Below, piece after piece: positions 16,646 through 25,693 of a DNA stretch of 64,000 nt. This DNA comes from Streptomyces sp. NBC_00704. Lineage in GTDB: Bacteria; Actinomycetota; Actinomycetes; Streptomycetales; Streptomycetaceae. Both the position numbers and the translations under genes were made by a program. Position 1 is the stretch's first letter. Each line of letters begins with the position of its first letter. The notes beneath the pieces are model-generated. The model did no database searches, was not told the origin of the DNA, and saw only the letters and a list, made by a program, of their open reading frames with translations. The stretch covers positions 806,001 through 870,000 of the forward strand of contig NZ_CP109000.1 of NCBI RefSeq assembly GCF_036226605.1, in the 5' to 3' direction.

Positions 16646-17515
16646 ATGACGACGAATCCGGCCGAGAGGCTCGTCGACCTGCTCGACCTGGAGCAGATCG
16701 AGGTCGACATCTTCCGGGGCCGCAGCCCGCACGAGTCGCTACAGCGCGTCTTCGGCGGCCAGGTGGCGGGCCAGGCGCTGGTCGCGGCCGGCCGGACCAC
16801 CGAAGGCGACCGGCCGGTGCACTCGCTGCACGCGTACTTCCTGCGCCCGGGCCGGCCGGGTGTGCCGATCGTGTACCAGGTCGAGCGGGTGCGCGACGGC
16901 CGGTCGTTCACGACCCGCCGGGTCACCGCCGTGCAGCAGGGGCGCACGATCTTCACTCTCACCGCCTCCTTTCACAAGCCTGAGGAAGGTCCCTTCGAGC
17001 ACCAGCTGCCGCCGGCGCGCGAGGTCCCGGACCCGGAGTCCCTTCCGACGGTGACGGAGGAGATCCGGGCGCATCTGGGCGCACTGCCCGAGCAGTTGGA
17101 GCGCATGGCGCGCCGCCAGCCCTTCGACATCCGCTATGCGGATCCGCTGCGCTGGAGCGCCGAGGACCTCAAGGAGGCCGAACCGCGCAGCGCGGTGTGG
17201 ATGCGCGCGGTCGGGCCGCTCGGAGACGATCCGCTGGTCCACACCTGCGCGCTCACGTACGCCAGCGACATGACTCTGCTGGACGCCGTCCGTCTTCCGA
17301 TCGAGCCCCTGTGGGGGCAGCGCAACTTCGACATGGCGTCGCTGGACCACGCGATGTGGTTCCACCGGCCGTTCCGCGCGGACGAGTGGTTCCTGTACGA
17401 CCAGGAGTCGCCGATCGCGATCGGCGGTCGCGGACTGGCCCGGGGGCGCATCTACGACCGGGAGGGTCGCCTGTTGGTGTCGGTCGTCCAGGAGGGCCTG
17501 TTCCGGGCGCTCTAG
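16646..17515 (+). CDS. tesB: Acyl-CoA thioesterase II
   Basis: A 289-residue double-hotdog thioesterase of the TesB family, hydrolysing acyl-CoA to free acid and CoA. The N-terminal hotdog has RVFGGQVAGQALVAA, then HSLHAYFLRPGR and SFTTRRVTAVQQG; the C-terminal hotdog has ALTYASDMTLLD (family Asp) and SLDHAMWFHRPFRADEW, the usual catalytic neighbourhood. Length is typical. ATG 16646 lies 166 bp after the helicase and follows AGGAG. It converges with the DUF6397 gene, leaving only 30 bp. Confidence 0.95.
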   Translation: MTTNPAERLVDLLDLEQIEVDIFRGRSPHESLQRVFGGQVAGQALVAAGRTTEGDRPVHSLHAYFLRPGRPGVPIVYQVERVRDGRSFTTRRVTAVQQGRTIFTLTASFHKPEEGPFEHQLPPAREVPDPESLPTVTEEIRAHLGALPEQLERMARRQPFDIRYADPLRWSAEDLKEAEPRSAVWMRAVGPLGDDPLVHTCALTYASDMTLLDAVRLPIEPLWGQRNFDMASLDHAMWFHRPFRADEWFLYDQESPIAIGGRGLARGRIYDREGRLLVSVVQEGLFRAL

Positions 17516-17545
17516 CGTCGGCGGAGTCGTCGTCGGCGCCGGAGG

Positions 17546-18586
17546 TCACGCGCCGCGACGGCGCAACCGGTTCAGCAGGCCACGCCTGGGACGGTCCGGA
17601 TCGGCCGGTCGAGTCGCGTTCCGCTGCTCCGGTGGGGGTGGCAGAGCTCGTTTCGGCGCGGGGCGCGGTGCGGGCTGATGGGCGCGCGCCTCGTCCAGGG
17701 TGCGTCGCAGGTCGTACGTCAGCCAGCCGATCTCGTCGGCGTCCTCCGCCGTCATGATCTTCTCGACGAGGTGTGCGGCCGGTGTGCCGGGGGCGCAGTG
17801 GGCGGGCGGTCCGGGCCGGAACCGGTTCAGGTGCGAGCGTTCATAGGGATCCGTGACGATCTCGGCGACCCGGAGAGGGTCGAGGAACCCGGCCAGGGCT
17901 CCGGCGCGCTGCCACGGTTCCCGGGCCTGGCGGAGGAGGAAGCCCAGGTGGCGTCCGCGCCAGTTCCGGGGACGCAGGTCGACGCCGGCGGCCAGTTGGC
18001 TCCGCAGCGCCTCGGGTGTGCGGCCGGTGAACAGGAACGCGTTGGTTCGGTCCGCGGCGAACTGGCGCAGTTCGTCGGCGAGATACAGCCAGACGACGGC
18101 CCGGTAGCGGTTCAGATAGAACCTCACCGGCACCACCAGCCCCAGACGTGCGAGCCGGGTGAAGCGGGTCGGCGGCACACCGAGCAGGGCGGCGCCCTCG
18201 GCGGTCCCCACGGCCCGCACGCCGTCGCGCAGCGCTTCGGGGAAACCGGGCTGCGCCCGCTGGCGATCGATCTCGGCGCGCGGCACCCTGCATGCGCCGC
18301 CTGCTTCGTCGGGCACGGTCCTGACGCGCCCGAGGTGCACGGCGAGATCGAACTCGGCACGCTTCAGGTTCAGTTCGCGGGCGGCGCGGCTCGGCGTGCG
18401 GGAGGAGGCGGAGTCGCGCGCATGAGGGAGGGGGGTGCGGGCGGTGATCGTGGCGGTGGCGTTCGGGACGGTGGCGGCGGCCGCGACGGTGGCCGTGACG
18501 GCGGTCGCGGCGGTTGTGGTGTTGGCGTTCGTGCCGGTGGCGGTGGTGGCGCAGGTGGCGTTCGTGCGGATCGTGGTGCGGGACAT
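17546..18586 (-). CDS. DUF6397 family protein with Thr/Ala-rich N-terminus
   Basis: Protein of 346 residues that I recognise as a Streptomyces family of unknown function (DUF6397). The conserved core (about 65-310) begins with RAARELNLKRAEFDLAVHLG, then GVPPTRFTRLARLGLVVPV, which looks like a helix-turn-helix, FYLNRYRAVVWLYLADELRQF and HLNRFRPGPP. The first 60 residues are almost only Thr, Ala and Asn, a low-complexity extension arising from a GGCGGT-rich DNA tract. The tail is Pro/Arg-rich. The ATG follows GGGGGAG. DNA binding is only suggested. Confidence 0.7.
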   Translation of the reverse strand: MSRTTIRTNATCATTATGTNANTTTAATAVTATVAAAATVPNATATITARTPLPHARDSASSRTPSRAARELNLKRAEFDLAVHLGRVRTVPDEAGGACRVPRAEIDRQRAQPGFPEALRDGVRAVGTAEGAALLGVPPTRFTRLARLGLVVPVRFYLNRYRAVVWLYLADELRQFAADRTNAFLFTGRTPEALRSQLAAGVDLRPRNWRGRHLGFLLRQAREPWQRAGALAGFLDPLRVAEIVTDPYERSHLNRFRPGPPAHCAPGTPAAHLVEKIMTAEDADEIGWLTYDLRRTLDEARAHQPAPRPAPKRALPPPPEQRNATRPADPDRPRRGLLNRLRRRGA

Positions 18587-18689
18587 CGTCGTCTCCCCCG
18601 TGGAGTGAAGTGGTACGGAGCGAGGGCCGCGTCCTTCGCGGTGACCTCGGGAAAAACCGTAGCCGCAATGCCACAGAGCGCGACGAGCC

Positions 18690-18698
18690 TGTGGATAA
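18690..18698 (-). promoter_or_regulatory. Single DnaA-box-like 9-mer
   Basis: The minus strand reads TTATCCACA, a perfect consensus DnaA box, about 100 bp upstream of the DUF6397 start. It is isolated, so it is not an origin; it could be a DnaA-titration or regulatory site, or chance. Confidence 0.35.
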
Positions 18699-18725
18699 CT
18701 TTGAGCGAGGGAGAGAAAGCGCAGG

Positions 18726-19139
18726 TCAGAGGTCGGTTAATGGGTCGCGATCCGGGTGCCGGGCATCGACGGTCAGATGCTCGCCGATCTGGTTGACGAG
18801 CCGGGTCGTCTCGTAGGCGATCCGGCCCATGTCGGCGTCCGCCGCGCTGAGCACGCACAGACAGCTGCCGGTGCCCGCGGCGGTGACGAAGAGCACTGCG
18901 TCGTCGAACTCGATCATGGTCTGCCGCACGCCGCCCGCTCCGAAGTGGCGTCCCGCCCCCTTGGCGAGGCTGTGCAGACCGGACGAGACGGCGGCGAGGT
19001 GCTCCGCGTCCTCCTGGCGCATTCTCGAACTCGCGCCCGCCACCAGCCCGTCGTTGGACAGGACCAGCGCATGGCGTACCGGCTCGACGCGCTCGGTCAG
19101 ATCGTCCAGCAGCCGGTCCAGGCCCTCGTTCCCCGCCAT
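18726..19139 (-). CDS. cvnB: Roadblock/LC7 protein, detached second CvnB
   Basis: Roadblock/LC7 domain protein of 137 residues, the CvnB component of conservons, which controls the small GTPase CvnD at the membrane. Typical segments are LDRLLDDLTERVEPVRHALVLSNDGL and GAGRHFGAGGVRQTMIEF. It is close to the other CvnB at 21025, suggesting duplication. It is cut off from the rest of conservon 1 by the F420 oxidoreductase gene on the opposite strand, so it needs its own promoter. Confidence 0.9.
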   Translation of the reverse strand: MAGNEGLDRLLDDLTERVEPVRHALVLSNDGLVAGASSRMRQEDAEHLAAVSSGLHSLAKGAGRHFGAGGVRQTMIEFDDAVLFVTAAGTGSCLCVLSAADADMGRIAYETTRLVNQIGEHLTVDARHPDRDPLTDL

Positions 19140-19257
19140 GCCCCACTCCCCCGTGTGACGTCCCCGTGTGAAGTCCCCGTGCGATCCTCCGCCTCACCGG
19201 AGCATCTGTTCGCCAGCCTTGCGCAGGACCGGGCGCCGGAGCAAGGAGGATGGCGGC

Positions 19258-19686
19258 ATGGCACAGAAGATGACCGATGAGGAATGGCGGGCGTTCGTCA
19301 CGCACGGGACCCGCACCGGAAAACTGTCCACCGTGCGGGCCGACGGCAGCCCGCACGTGGCGCCGATCTGGTTCGTGCTCGACGGCGACGACGTGGTCTT
19401 CAACACCGGAAAGGACACGGTGAAGGGCCGCAACCTGGCCCGGGACGGCCGGGTCGCCCTGTGCGTGGACGACGACCGGCCGCCGTTCGACTTCGTGGTC
19501 CTTCAGGGCCGGGCGCACCTCTCGGAGGATCTCGACGAGCTTCGGCACTGGGCGACCCGGATCGCGGCCCGGTACATGGGCGAGGAACGGGCCGAGGAGT
19601 TCGGTGCCCGTAACGGCGTACCGGGCGAACTCCTCGTCCGTGTCACCGTCGCCAAGGTTCTGGCCCAGAAGCGCATCGCGGACTGA
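19258..19686 (+). CDS. PPOX-class F420-dependent oxidoreductase
   Basis: A 142-residue split-barrel protein of the pyridoxamine 5'-phosphate oxidase-like family, in the F420-dependent class. It has KLSTVRADGSPHVAPIWFVLDGDDVVFNTG, KGRNLARDGRVALCVDDD and the C-terminal RVTVAKVLAQKR. Such enzymes reduce substrates with the deazaflavin F420H2, or bind related flavins. ATG 19258 has a strong AAGGAGG. It lies against the direction of conservon 1, between cvnD and the second cvnB, so it looks like an insertion into that locus. Confidence 0.88.
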   Translation: MAQKMTDEEWRAFVTHGTRTGKLSTVRADGSPHVAPIWFVLDGDDVVFNTGKDTVKGRNLARDGRVALCVDDDRPPFDFVVLQGRAHLSEDLDELRHWATRIAARYMGEERAEEFGARNGVPGELLVRVTVAKVLAQKRIAD

Positions 19687-19708
19687 CGCGGGGCTTCGTA
19701 CGGCGCCG

Positions 19709-20311
19709 TCAGCCCACGGAGTCGAGCAGCCGGGCGGTGTGCACCCGCCCGGCATACTCGACCAGTCTGATCAGGACCTCCTTGCCCGAGGCACGGTCGC
19801 GGGCGTCGCACAGGACGACGGGGGTGCCGCCGTCGAGGTCGAGCGCGCGTGAGACGTCCCGGGCGTCGTAGTTCCGCGAGCCGGTGAAGCAGTTGACGGC
19901 GACGACGAACGGAATGTGCCGGTGCTCGAAGTAGTCGACCGCGGGAAAGCAGTCCTCCAGACGCCGGGTGTCGGCGAGGACCACCGCGCCCAGAGCGCCC
20001 TGGGACAGCTCGTCCCACAGGAACCAGAACCGGTCCTGGCCCGGGGTCCCGAACAGGTACAGGGAGAGGCCGGAGCGGATGGTGATGCGGCCGAAGTCCA
20101 TCGCGACGGTGGTCGTGACCTTGTGGTCGACGCCCTCGGTGTCGTCCACCGACTGCCCGGCCTCACTGAGCAGTTCCTCGGTGCGCAACGGCTTGATCTC
20201 GCTGACCGCGCCCACCATGGTGGTCTTGCCCACGCCGAACCCGCCGGCGACCAGAATCTTCAACGCCAGGGGAGCCGTCTCGGCGGTGGCGTCGGAGTGC
20301 TCGTAGACCAT
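19709..20311 (-). CDS. cvnD: Conservon small GTPase CvnD
   Basis: Ras-like GTP-binding protein of 200 residues, the G-protein part of the conservon complex. The P-loop GGFGVGKTT is at about 23-31, the DFGRI switch motif and FGTPGQDRFWFLWDEL (G3) follow, and the specificity loop is VNCFTGS in place of NKxD. It is the fourth gene of the conservon but is separated from cvnC by 280 bp, unlike the tight overlaps in conservon 2, so it may have its own promoter there. Confidence 0.93.
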   Translation of the reverse strand: MVYEHSDATAETAPLALKILVAGGFGVGKTTMVGAVSEIKPLRTEELLSEAGQSVDDTEGVDHKVTTTVAMDFGRITIRSGLSLYLFGTPGQDRFWFLWDELSQGALGAVVLADTRRLEDCFPAVDYFEHRHIPFVVAVNCFTGSRNYDARDVSRALDLDGGTPVVLCDARDRASGKEVLIRLVEYAGRVHTARLLDSVG

Positions 20312-20591
20312 GGATCACTTCTCTCGGGAGTGCCGGTGGCGGTCTGCGTCGGTACAGAGGTGTGCCGGGCGCAACGGGCTGCGCCGGTACGAGAACGCCG
20401 CGCCCCGACACGAGATCGCGCGGGGCCCGGCGCGCTGTGCTGAAGCCAGCATCATGACAATCACGGTCCCCCTTCGAGCGGTTCGACCGGTTCCGGCCGA
20501 TGTGACCGACTCCTGAACGCCGGTGTCCGAGCGGTGTTCGAATCGGTACCGCCCGGGCCCGTCCGCGTCCGGGTCGGTCCCCGGCGTTCGT

Positions 20592-21002
20592 CTACAGCGC
20601 CCGCAGGCCTTCGATCACCTCGCGCAGGATCCTTTCGTCGGGCAACCGCGCGGGCGGCACCGGACGGCTGACGGTGAGGCAGCCCAGCTCCAGCAGATCG
20701 CCGAGGAGCACGCGGACCACGCCCAGGGGAAGATCTGCGCCCGCCGCGAGTTCGGCGACGGACTGCGTCTCCGTACGGCACAGGCCGACGAGAGCGCGGT
20801 GTTCCGGCCCGAGCGCCATGCCGTCCGTGCCGGGTGCGCCCGGATCCAGCGCGACCAGGGCGATCAGGTCGAAGCGCACTCCGGTGGGGCCGGGCCGGGT
20901 GCGCCCGCCGGTCATGGCGTACGGGCGCACCAGCGGGCCGGCGTCGTTGTCGTACCACTGGCTGCCCCCCGCGCGCGGGGCGGCGGTCCTGTCCTCGGTC
21001 AT
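20592..21002 (-). CDS. cvnC: Conservon protein CvnC (DUF742)
   Basis: DUF742 protein of 136 residues. The hallmark LVRPYAMTGGRTRP is at about 24-37, followed by a winged-helix-like region (SVAELAAGADLPLGVVRVLLGDLLELGCL) and the usual EVIEGLRAL end. CvnC partners CvnB and CvnD in the membrane-associated G-protein-like complex. It is 22 bp after cvnB and ends 280 bp before cvnD. Confidence 0.93.
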   Translation of the reverse strand: MTEDRTAAPRAGGSQWYDNDAGPLVRPYAMTGGRTRPGPTGVRFDLIALVALDPGAPGTDGMALGPEHRALVGLCRTETQSVAELAAGADLPLGVVRVLLGDLLELGCLTVSRPVPPARLPDERILREVIEGLRAL

Positions 21003-21024
21003 CTGCGCGGGTCGCTCTCGGGTC

Positions 21025-21459
21025 TCATCCGACGGGCGGTCGCGCGCCGAGGCGCGGCGGCGTGTAGAGGTGTTCTCCGACCCGTTTGACCAGTCGCGCC
21101 ATCTCGTACGCGACCAGGCCGATGTCGGCGGTCACCGCGGTGAGAACGGCGAGACAGGAGCCGTCGCCGGCGGCGGCGACGAACAGGAAACCGTCGTCCA
21201 TCTCCACCATGGTCTGGCGCACTCCGCCTGCTCCGAAGTGCCGGCCCGCCCCCTTGGCGAGGCTGTGGAAGCCGGAGGCGACGGCCGCGAGGTGTTCGGC
21301 GTCCTCGCGTCTGAGGTCGGTGGACGCGCCGACCGCGAGGCCGTCGTTGGACAGCACCACCGCATGGCGCACCTCGGTCACACGCATCACCAAGTCGTCC
21401 AGCAGCCAGTCGAGTTCACCCGACCGCCGGGCCGACCGCGTACTCGGGTCCTGGATCAT
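21025..21459 (-). CDS. cvnB: Conservon roadblock/LC7 protein CvnB
   Basis: Roadblock/LC7 protein of 144 residues with LDWLLDDLVMRVTEVRHAVVLSNDGL and GAGRHFGAGGVRQTMVEMDD. It should regulate nucleotide state or localisation of CvnD. Its start overlaps the cvnA stop (ATGA), so the two are translationally coupled. A second, similar copy lies at 18726-19139. Confidence 0.93.
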   Translation of the reverse strand: MIQDPSTRSARRSGELDWLLDDLVMRVTEVRHAVVLSNDGLAVGASTDLRREDAEHLAAVASGFHSLAKGAGRHFGAGGVRQTMVEMDDGFLFVAAAGDGSCLAVLTAVTADIGLVAYEMARLVKRVGEHLYTPPRLGARPPVG

Positions 21460-24104
21460 GCGGGGTCTCCTTCACTGCTGTCGCTGCCCGGTTCGGGCTT
21501 CGGTCCGGCTCCACGGCCGGATTGCCTTCCGCCGCCCCGGGCCCAGCCGTCCCGGTAGGCGGCCATCCGGTCCCGTACGAGTTCGGGAGTCCGTCTCTCG
21601 TCGCCGCTCGGGGCTGCGGCCAGAGCGGGTTCCTCGGCGTGTGAGCGGCGCAGCTGGGGGGCCAGGCTGGCCTGCCGCACCCGGCGCGGCAGGTCGTCCG
21701 AGTCTTCGATGTCGTCCGGGGGGCGGTGCAGGCGCAAGGCGGTCACTCCGGGGGGCGGTGGGTCGGCGGCCGTCGGTTCGGCGGCTGCCCGCCGGGGGGC
21801 CGCCAGAGCGGGACGGTCGGCGGGGGCGGGGACGGCGTCCTGGCACGGCTCGCCGGACCGGCGGTCGGGGAACTGCCCGTCGTCCGCCCGACGTCCGGCG
21901 CTCTGCCGGTCGGGGACCTGCCGGTCGGCGCTCTCGCGGTCGGCGGTACCACGGTCGACGGCGCGAGGGCCGGCTGCGGGGCGGTCGACAAGCACGTGCG
22001 CGTACTCGCCTTCCACGGGCCGCCGCAGGGGCGCCGTCTCGACGGCGGAACGTTCCGGCCCGCCGTCGTGCAGCAGGGGCGTGGGCAGCAGGACGACGGC
22101 TGTGGTGCCGCCGTAGGGCGAGGTCCGCAGGTGCACTTTGACGCCGTGCCGGGCGGCGAGCCTGCTGACCACGAACAGGCCGAGCCGGTCGCTGTCGAAC
22201 AGGTCGAGGGCCTCCGACTGCGCGATGCGCCGGTTGGCGTCGGCAAGGACCTCCTTGCCCATGCCCAGCCCCCGGTCCTCCACCTCGACGGCGTATCCGT
22301 TGCCGACGGGTTCGCCGGTGACGCGCACACGCGTGTGCGGCGGCGAGAACTGGGCCGCGTTCTCGACGAGCTCGGCGAGCAGGTGCGTCAGGTCGGCGAC
22401 CGCGGTGCCGATGACGGCCGTCTCCGGGAGCCTGCGCACCTCCACGCGCGCGTAGTCCTCCACTTCGGAGACGGCGGCTCGGATCACGTCGGTGAGCGTG
22501 ACCGGCATGCGCCAGGCCCGGCCGGGCGCGGCGCCGGAGAGGATGATCAGGCTCTCCGCGTGGCGTCGCATGCGCGTGGTGAGGTGGTCGAGCCGGAACA
22601 GGTCGCCGAGTTCGTTCGGGTCGTCGGAGCGGCGCTCCATGCTGTCCAGGAGGGTCAGCTGACGGTGGACGAGGATCTGGCTGCGCCGGGCGAGGTTGAC
22701 GAAGACCCCGGAGATCCCGCCGGCCAGTTCGGCACGTTCCGCGGCAGCGCGCAGGGCGGCGCGGTGCACGGTGCTCAGCGCTTCGGCGACCTGCCCGGTC
22801 TCGTCCTCGGCCGGCTGTCCGTGCGGGGCCTCGGCGTCCACGTCGATGTCCTCTCCGGCGCGCAGTCTCCGCATGGCTTCGGGGAGCTTGCGCCGGGCGA
22901 TCTCCAGCGCGTCGTTGCGCAGGCTGACGAGCTCGACGACGAGTCCGCGGCCGATGCGCACCGAGATGACGAGCGAGGCGACTACGGCTGCCAGGCCGAG
23001 CAGGACGGCTGCGCCGGGCGCGCTGAGCAGGCCGCGCACGAGCGGGTCGTCGCGGCCTGCCGCCTCGCGTCCGGCGCCCGTCTCGAGGCTCCGCATCCCG
23101 TGCTGCACGCGCGCGTGGGCCGCATTCCAGGCCCCTGGCGGAGCGGCCGCGATCGCCCGGGCGCCGGGTCCGTTCGCCAGCACCTTGTCCTCGGCCGTGT
23201 ACAGGGCCGCGTAGTCGCCGCCCGCCGCGAGACGCCGCCAGCCGGTGCGTTCGGGGCCGCGCAGATCGGCGACGGCCGTCTCCGTCAGCATGCGGCGGCT
23301 GCCGACGGCCCCGGCGAACAGGCGCAGGCGCTCCGTGTCGAGGCGTCCGGTCGGGCGTGCGCCGGACAGGACGGCGTCCTCCCGTGCGAGCGCCTCGCCC
23401 GCGCGGGAGAACTCCAGCAGTACGCGCGTGTGCGGACCGGGGCCGGCGTCGTGGACGTCGGAGAGGGCTCCGCTCACCGAGAAGGCCGCGGAGATCGTGC
23501 TCGTGTAGCGGTCGTAGGCCTCCTTCCAGCCCGCATCGCCGCCGAGCACCGAGGTCCGCAGCGGGGCGAGCGCCTCGGCGCCGGCGACGAACCGCTGGAG
23601 CCGCCGGGCCACTTCCGCGGGCAGTTCCCGGCCGTCGGCGACCGTGCCGTGGTCGACCTTGAGCTCGGCGACCGCGCGGTCCGTGCGTGCGCCGAGGACT
23701 CCGAGGCCGCCGTCCCGCCCGGCGTCGGGGTCGGCGGCCGCGTACCGCACGGCGGCCGCCCGCTCCGTCTGAAGGGCGGTCACCGCGTCCGAGAGAGGAG
23801 CGCGGACCTCGGCGTCCACGCGCTGTAGCCGGCGCAGCGTGGAGACGTCCTGGGCGGTGCTGACGGTGGCGTACGCCCACAGGGCCAGCAGGGACACGAC
23901 CGGCACCATCAGGAGGCAGACGATCTTGGCGCGCACCGTGCGCGGCCTCAGCCGCCGGCGATCCGTGCGCGGGGGCGTGGCGTCCGCCGGCAGATCCGCC
24001 GGCGGATGCGCCTCGTCGGCCGGGGGTCCGGCGTGGGCGCGGCGCCCGCGTGTGGGGGGCGGCGCTTCGGCGCCTGCCATGGGGGTCCTACGGGGTGTGC
24101 GCAT
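21456..24104 (-). CDS. cvnA: Conservon sensor-kinase-like protein CvnA
   Basis: Membrane sensor of 882 residues. It has a transmembrane helix at about 57-80, an extracellular helical nitrate/nitrite-sensing-type domain to about 365, a second helix (GLAAVVASLVISVRIGRGL), a HAMP-like linker, a dimerisation region around LDHLTTRMRRHAESLIILSG and a GHKL ATPase with LAELVENAAQFSPP, EDRGLGMG and SDRLGLFVVSRLA. The C-terminal 220 residues are disordered, Arg/Pro/Asp-rich. CvnA recruits CvnB-D to the membrane; a response regulator is absent, as usual. ATGs at 24104 or 24080 may be the start. Confidence 0.9.
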   Translation of the reverse strand: MRTPRRTPMAGAEAPPPTRGRRAHAGPPADEAHPPADLPADATPPRTDRRRLRPRTVRAKIVCLLMVPVVSLLALWAYATVSTAQDVSTLRRLQRVDAEVRAPLSDAVTALQTERAAAVRYAAADPDAGRDGGLGVLGARTDRAVAELKVDHGTVADGRELPAEVARRLQRFVAGAEALAPLRTSVLGGDAGWKEAYDRYTSTISAAFSVSGALSDVHDAGPGPHTRVLLEFSRAGEALAREDAVLSGARPTGRLDTERLRLFAGAVGSRRMLTETAVADLRGPERTGWRRLAAGGDYAALYTAEDKVLANGPGARAIAAAPPGAWNAAHARVQHGMRSLETGAGREAAGRDDPLVRGLLSAPGAAVLLGLAAVVASLVISVRIGRGLVVELVSLRNDALEIARRKLPEAMRRLRAGEDIDVDAEAPHGQPAEDETGQVAEALSTVHRAALRAAAERAELAGGISGVFVNLARRSQILVHRQLTLLDSMERRSDDPNELGDLFRLDHLTTRMRRHAESLIILSGAAPGRAWRMPVTLTDVIRAAVSEVEDYARVEVRRLPETAVIGTAVADLTHLLAELVENAAQFSPPHTRVRVTGEPVGNGYAVEVEDRGLGMGKEVLADANRRIAQSEALDLFDSDRLGLFVVSRLAARHGVKVHLRTSPYGGTTAVVLLPTPLLHDGGPERSAVETAPLRRPVEGEYAHVLVDRPAAGPRAVDRGTADRESADRQVPDRQSAGRRADDGQFPDRRSGEPCQDAVPAPADRPALAAPRRAAAEPTAADPPPPGVTALRLHRPPDDIEDSDDLPRRVRQASLAPQLRRSHAEEPALAAAPSGDERRTPELVRDRMAAYRDGWARGGGRQSGRGAGPKPEPGSDSSEGDPA

Positions 24105-24146
24105 GGCCTCCTCGCTCGGAAGGTGGGGCGGGGCTCGCCGGTCGTG

Positions 24147-24941
24147 TCAGGCGGTCCTGGCCTGCTGTCGGTCGGCGGAGCTCTCCCCCGGCCGCTGGGC
24201 GGACGCGGACGCCTCGCTCTCCCCCGCGGTGGGCGACAGCGCGACGAAGGCCGCGGTCAGAAAGAGGTAGGACCCGAGGCCGACGGCGAGGGGGAAGACG
24301 AACTGCATCGCCGTGGCCCCGGGCAGCGGCGCCCCGGAGGGCCTGACATGGACGCTCACGGCGAACATCGCCGTGTAGTGCATGCTGCTGACCGCCGCTC
24401 CCATGACGAGGGAGGCGACGCCGACGGCGATCGGCGAGCTGATGTTGAGCGCGGCCCAGAGCGCCGCGGTGGCGGCGGCGACCGCGATCAGCACGGAGAG
24501 GCCCACCTTGACGGGGTCGTAGCTGATGTCGCCGTGCAGCCGGACCGCGGCCATGCCGAGATAGTGCATGCTCGCCACGCCCACACCGGTGGTGAGACCG
24601 CCGATCAGCAACGCGCGCGTGCGGTCACGGCTGTAGCCGACGGCGAAGACGCCGGCGCAGACGACGACCATGGCCACGAGCAGGCTGAGCACGGTCAGCG
24701 CAACGTCGTAGCGCAGGTCGGTGCCACGCACCGCGAAGCCGAGCATGGCCACGAAGTGCATGGTCCAGATGCCGGTGCCGATCGCCGAGGCGGCGGTGAT
24801 CAGCCAGTTGCGGCGCGAGCGTCCGGTGGCGCCGAGAGCGCGCACGGTACAGCGCAGCCCGAGGGCGGCGCCGATGCAGGCCATCGCATACGACAGCACG
24901 GGGGTCAGCCAGCCGAAGGCGGCGTGGTCCAGGTGTCCCAT
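24147..24941 (-). CDS. MHYT-domain integral membrane sensor
   Basis: Integral membrane protein of 264 residues with about seven helices and repeated MHYT-type motifs: WTMHFVAML (about 59), ASMHYLGM (about 123) and SSMHYTAMF (about 186). These Met-His pairs are proposed to bind copper and sense oxygen, CO or NO. There is no output domain, so it may act through a partner. It lies 42 bp upstream of cvnA on the same strand, so it may feed conservon 1; that link is inferred from position. Confidence 0.85.
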   Translation of the reverse strand: MGHLDHAAFGWLTPVLSYAMACIGAALGLRCTVRALGATGRSRRNWLITAASAIGTGIWTMHFVAMLGFAVRGTDLRYDVALTVLSLLVAMVVVCAGVFAVGYSRDRTRALLIGGLTTGVGVASMHYLGMAAVRLHGDISYDPVKVGLSVLIAVAAATAALWAALNISSPIAVGVASLVMGAAVSSMHYTAMFAVSVHVRPSGAPLPGATAMQFVFPLAVGLGSYLFLTAAFVALSPTAGESEASASAQRPGESSADRQQARTA

Positions 24942-25084
24942 GGGCCAGGGACGCTAGCCGGAGCACGGAAGCACAAGGGGGGCGCATTTCGAAAGCTGCT
25001 GGAATATGACGGGGAAGTGCGACGGAACGACCGGGTCACGCTCGAACATGCGCACCAAAGCATCACCCGTGCCGGTGAGAGATC

Positions 25085-25693
25085 ATGCGGAACATGAGCG
25101 ACGACCACACACACGTCCAGGAGTTCTTCGCGGCGCGCGCCGCGCACTGGGACAGCCGGTTCCCCGACGACGGTCCCGCCTACGAGGCCGCGGCAGGCGC
25201 ACTCGGTCTGCGCCAGGGGGACCGCGTGCTCGACGCCGGGTGCGGCACCGGACGCGCCCTGACGCCGCTGCGTGCGGTCGTGGGGCCCTCCGGAACGGTC
25301 GTCGGGGTGGATCTGACCCCGGCCATGCTGGAGGCCGCCGTACGGGCCGGACGGGACCGCGACGGGCTGCTGCTGCTCGCCGACGTCGCCGCTCTCCCGC
25401 TGCGCTCCGCCTCGCTGGACGCCGTGTTCGCGGCCGGACTCGTCGCCCACCTGCACCACCCGGCGGACGGCCTGCGCGAGTTGGCCCGGGTGGTGCGCCC
25501 CGGCGGCACGCTGGCGCTCTTCCACCCGATCGGCAGGGCTGCCCTCGCGGCCCGTCAAGGCCGGAGCATCACACCGGACGACCTGCGCGCGGAGCCCAAC
25601 CTCGCTCCTCTCCTGGCCCGTACGGGCTGGCGCATGACCTCGTACGCCGACGAGGAGTCCCGTTTTCTCGCGCTCGCCGTCCGGGAGGAGTGA
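25085..25693 (+). CDS. Class I SAM-dependent methyltransferase
   Basis: Methyltransferase of 202 residues with a complete class I fold signature: motif I VLDAGCGTGRALTPL (about 50-64), the acidic end of strand 2 in VVGVDLTPAML, DVAALPL as motif II and LARVVRPGGTLALFHP as post-motif III. The substrate is unknown. ATG 25085 or 25094 could be the start. It is divergent from the MHYT gene. Its 3' end is imperfectly duplicated just downstream (25706-25743). Confidence 0.88.
   Translation: MRNMSDDHTHVQEFFAARAAHWDSRFPDDGPAYEAAAGALGLRQGDRVLDAGCGTGRALTPLRAVVGPSGTVVGVDLTPAMLEAAVRAGRDRDGLLLLADVAALPLRSASLDAVFAAGLVAHLHHPADGLRELARVVRPGGTLALFHPIGRAALAARQGRSITPDDLRAEPNLAPLLARTGWRMTSYADEESRFLALAVREE

Noticed and set aside
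8716..16962. A very long minus-strand open frame (2748 codons) across the ABC genes, L31 and helicase
   Set aside because: It is antisense to six well-supported genes; in high-GC Streptomyces DNA, stop-free antisense frames are common, and its composition is Arg/Ala/Pro noise without domains.
18690..18698. Replication origin based on the DnaA box
   Set aside because: One box only, with no cluster, AT-rich unwinding region or dnaA/dnaN neighbours.
20521..20550. tRNA T-loop-like GTTCGAATC
   Set aside because: No acceptor or anticodon stems can be drawn around it; it is an isolated word in the cvnC-cvnD gap region.
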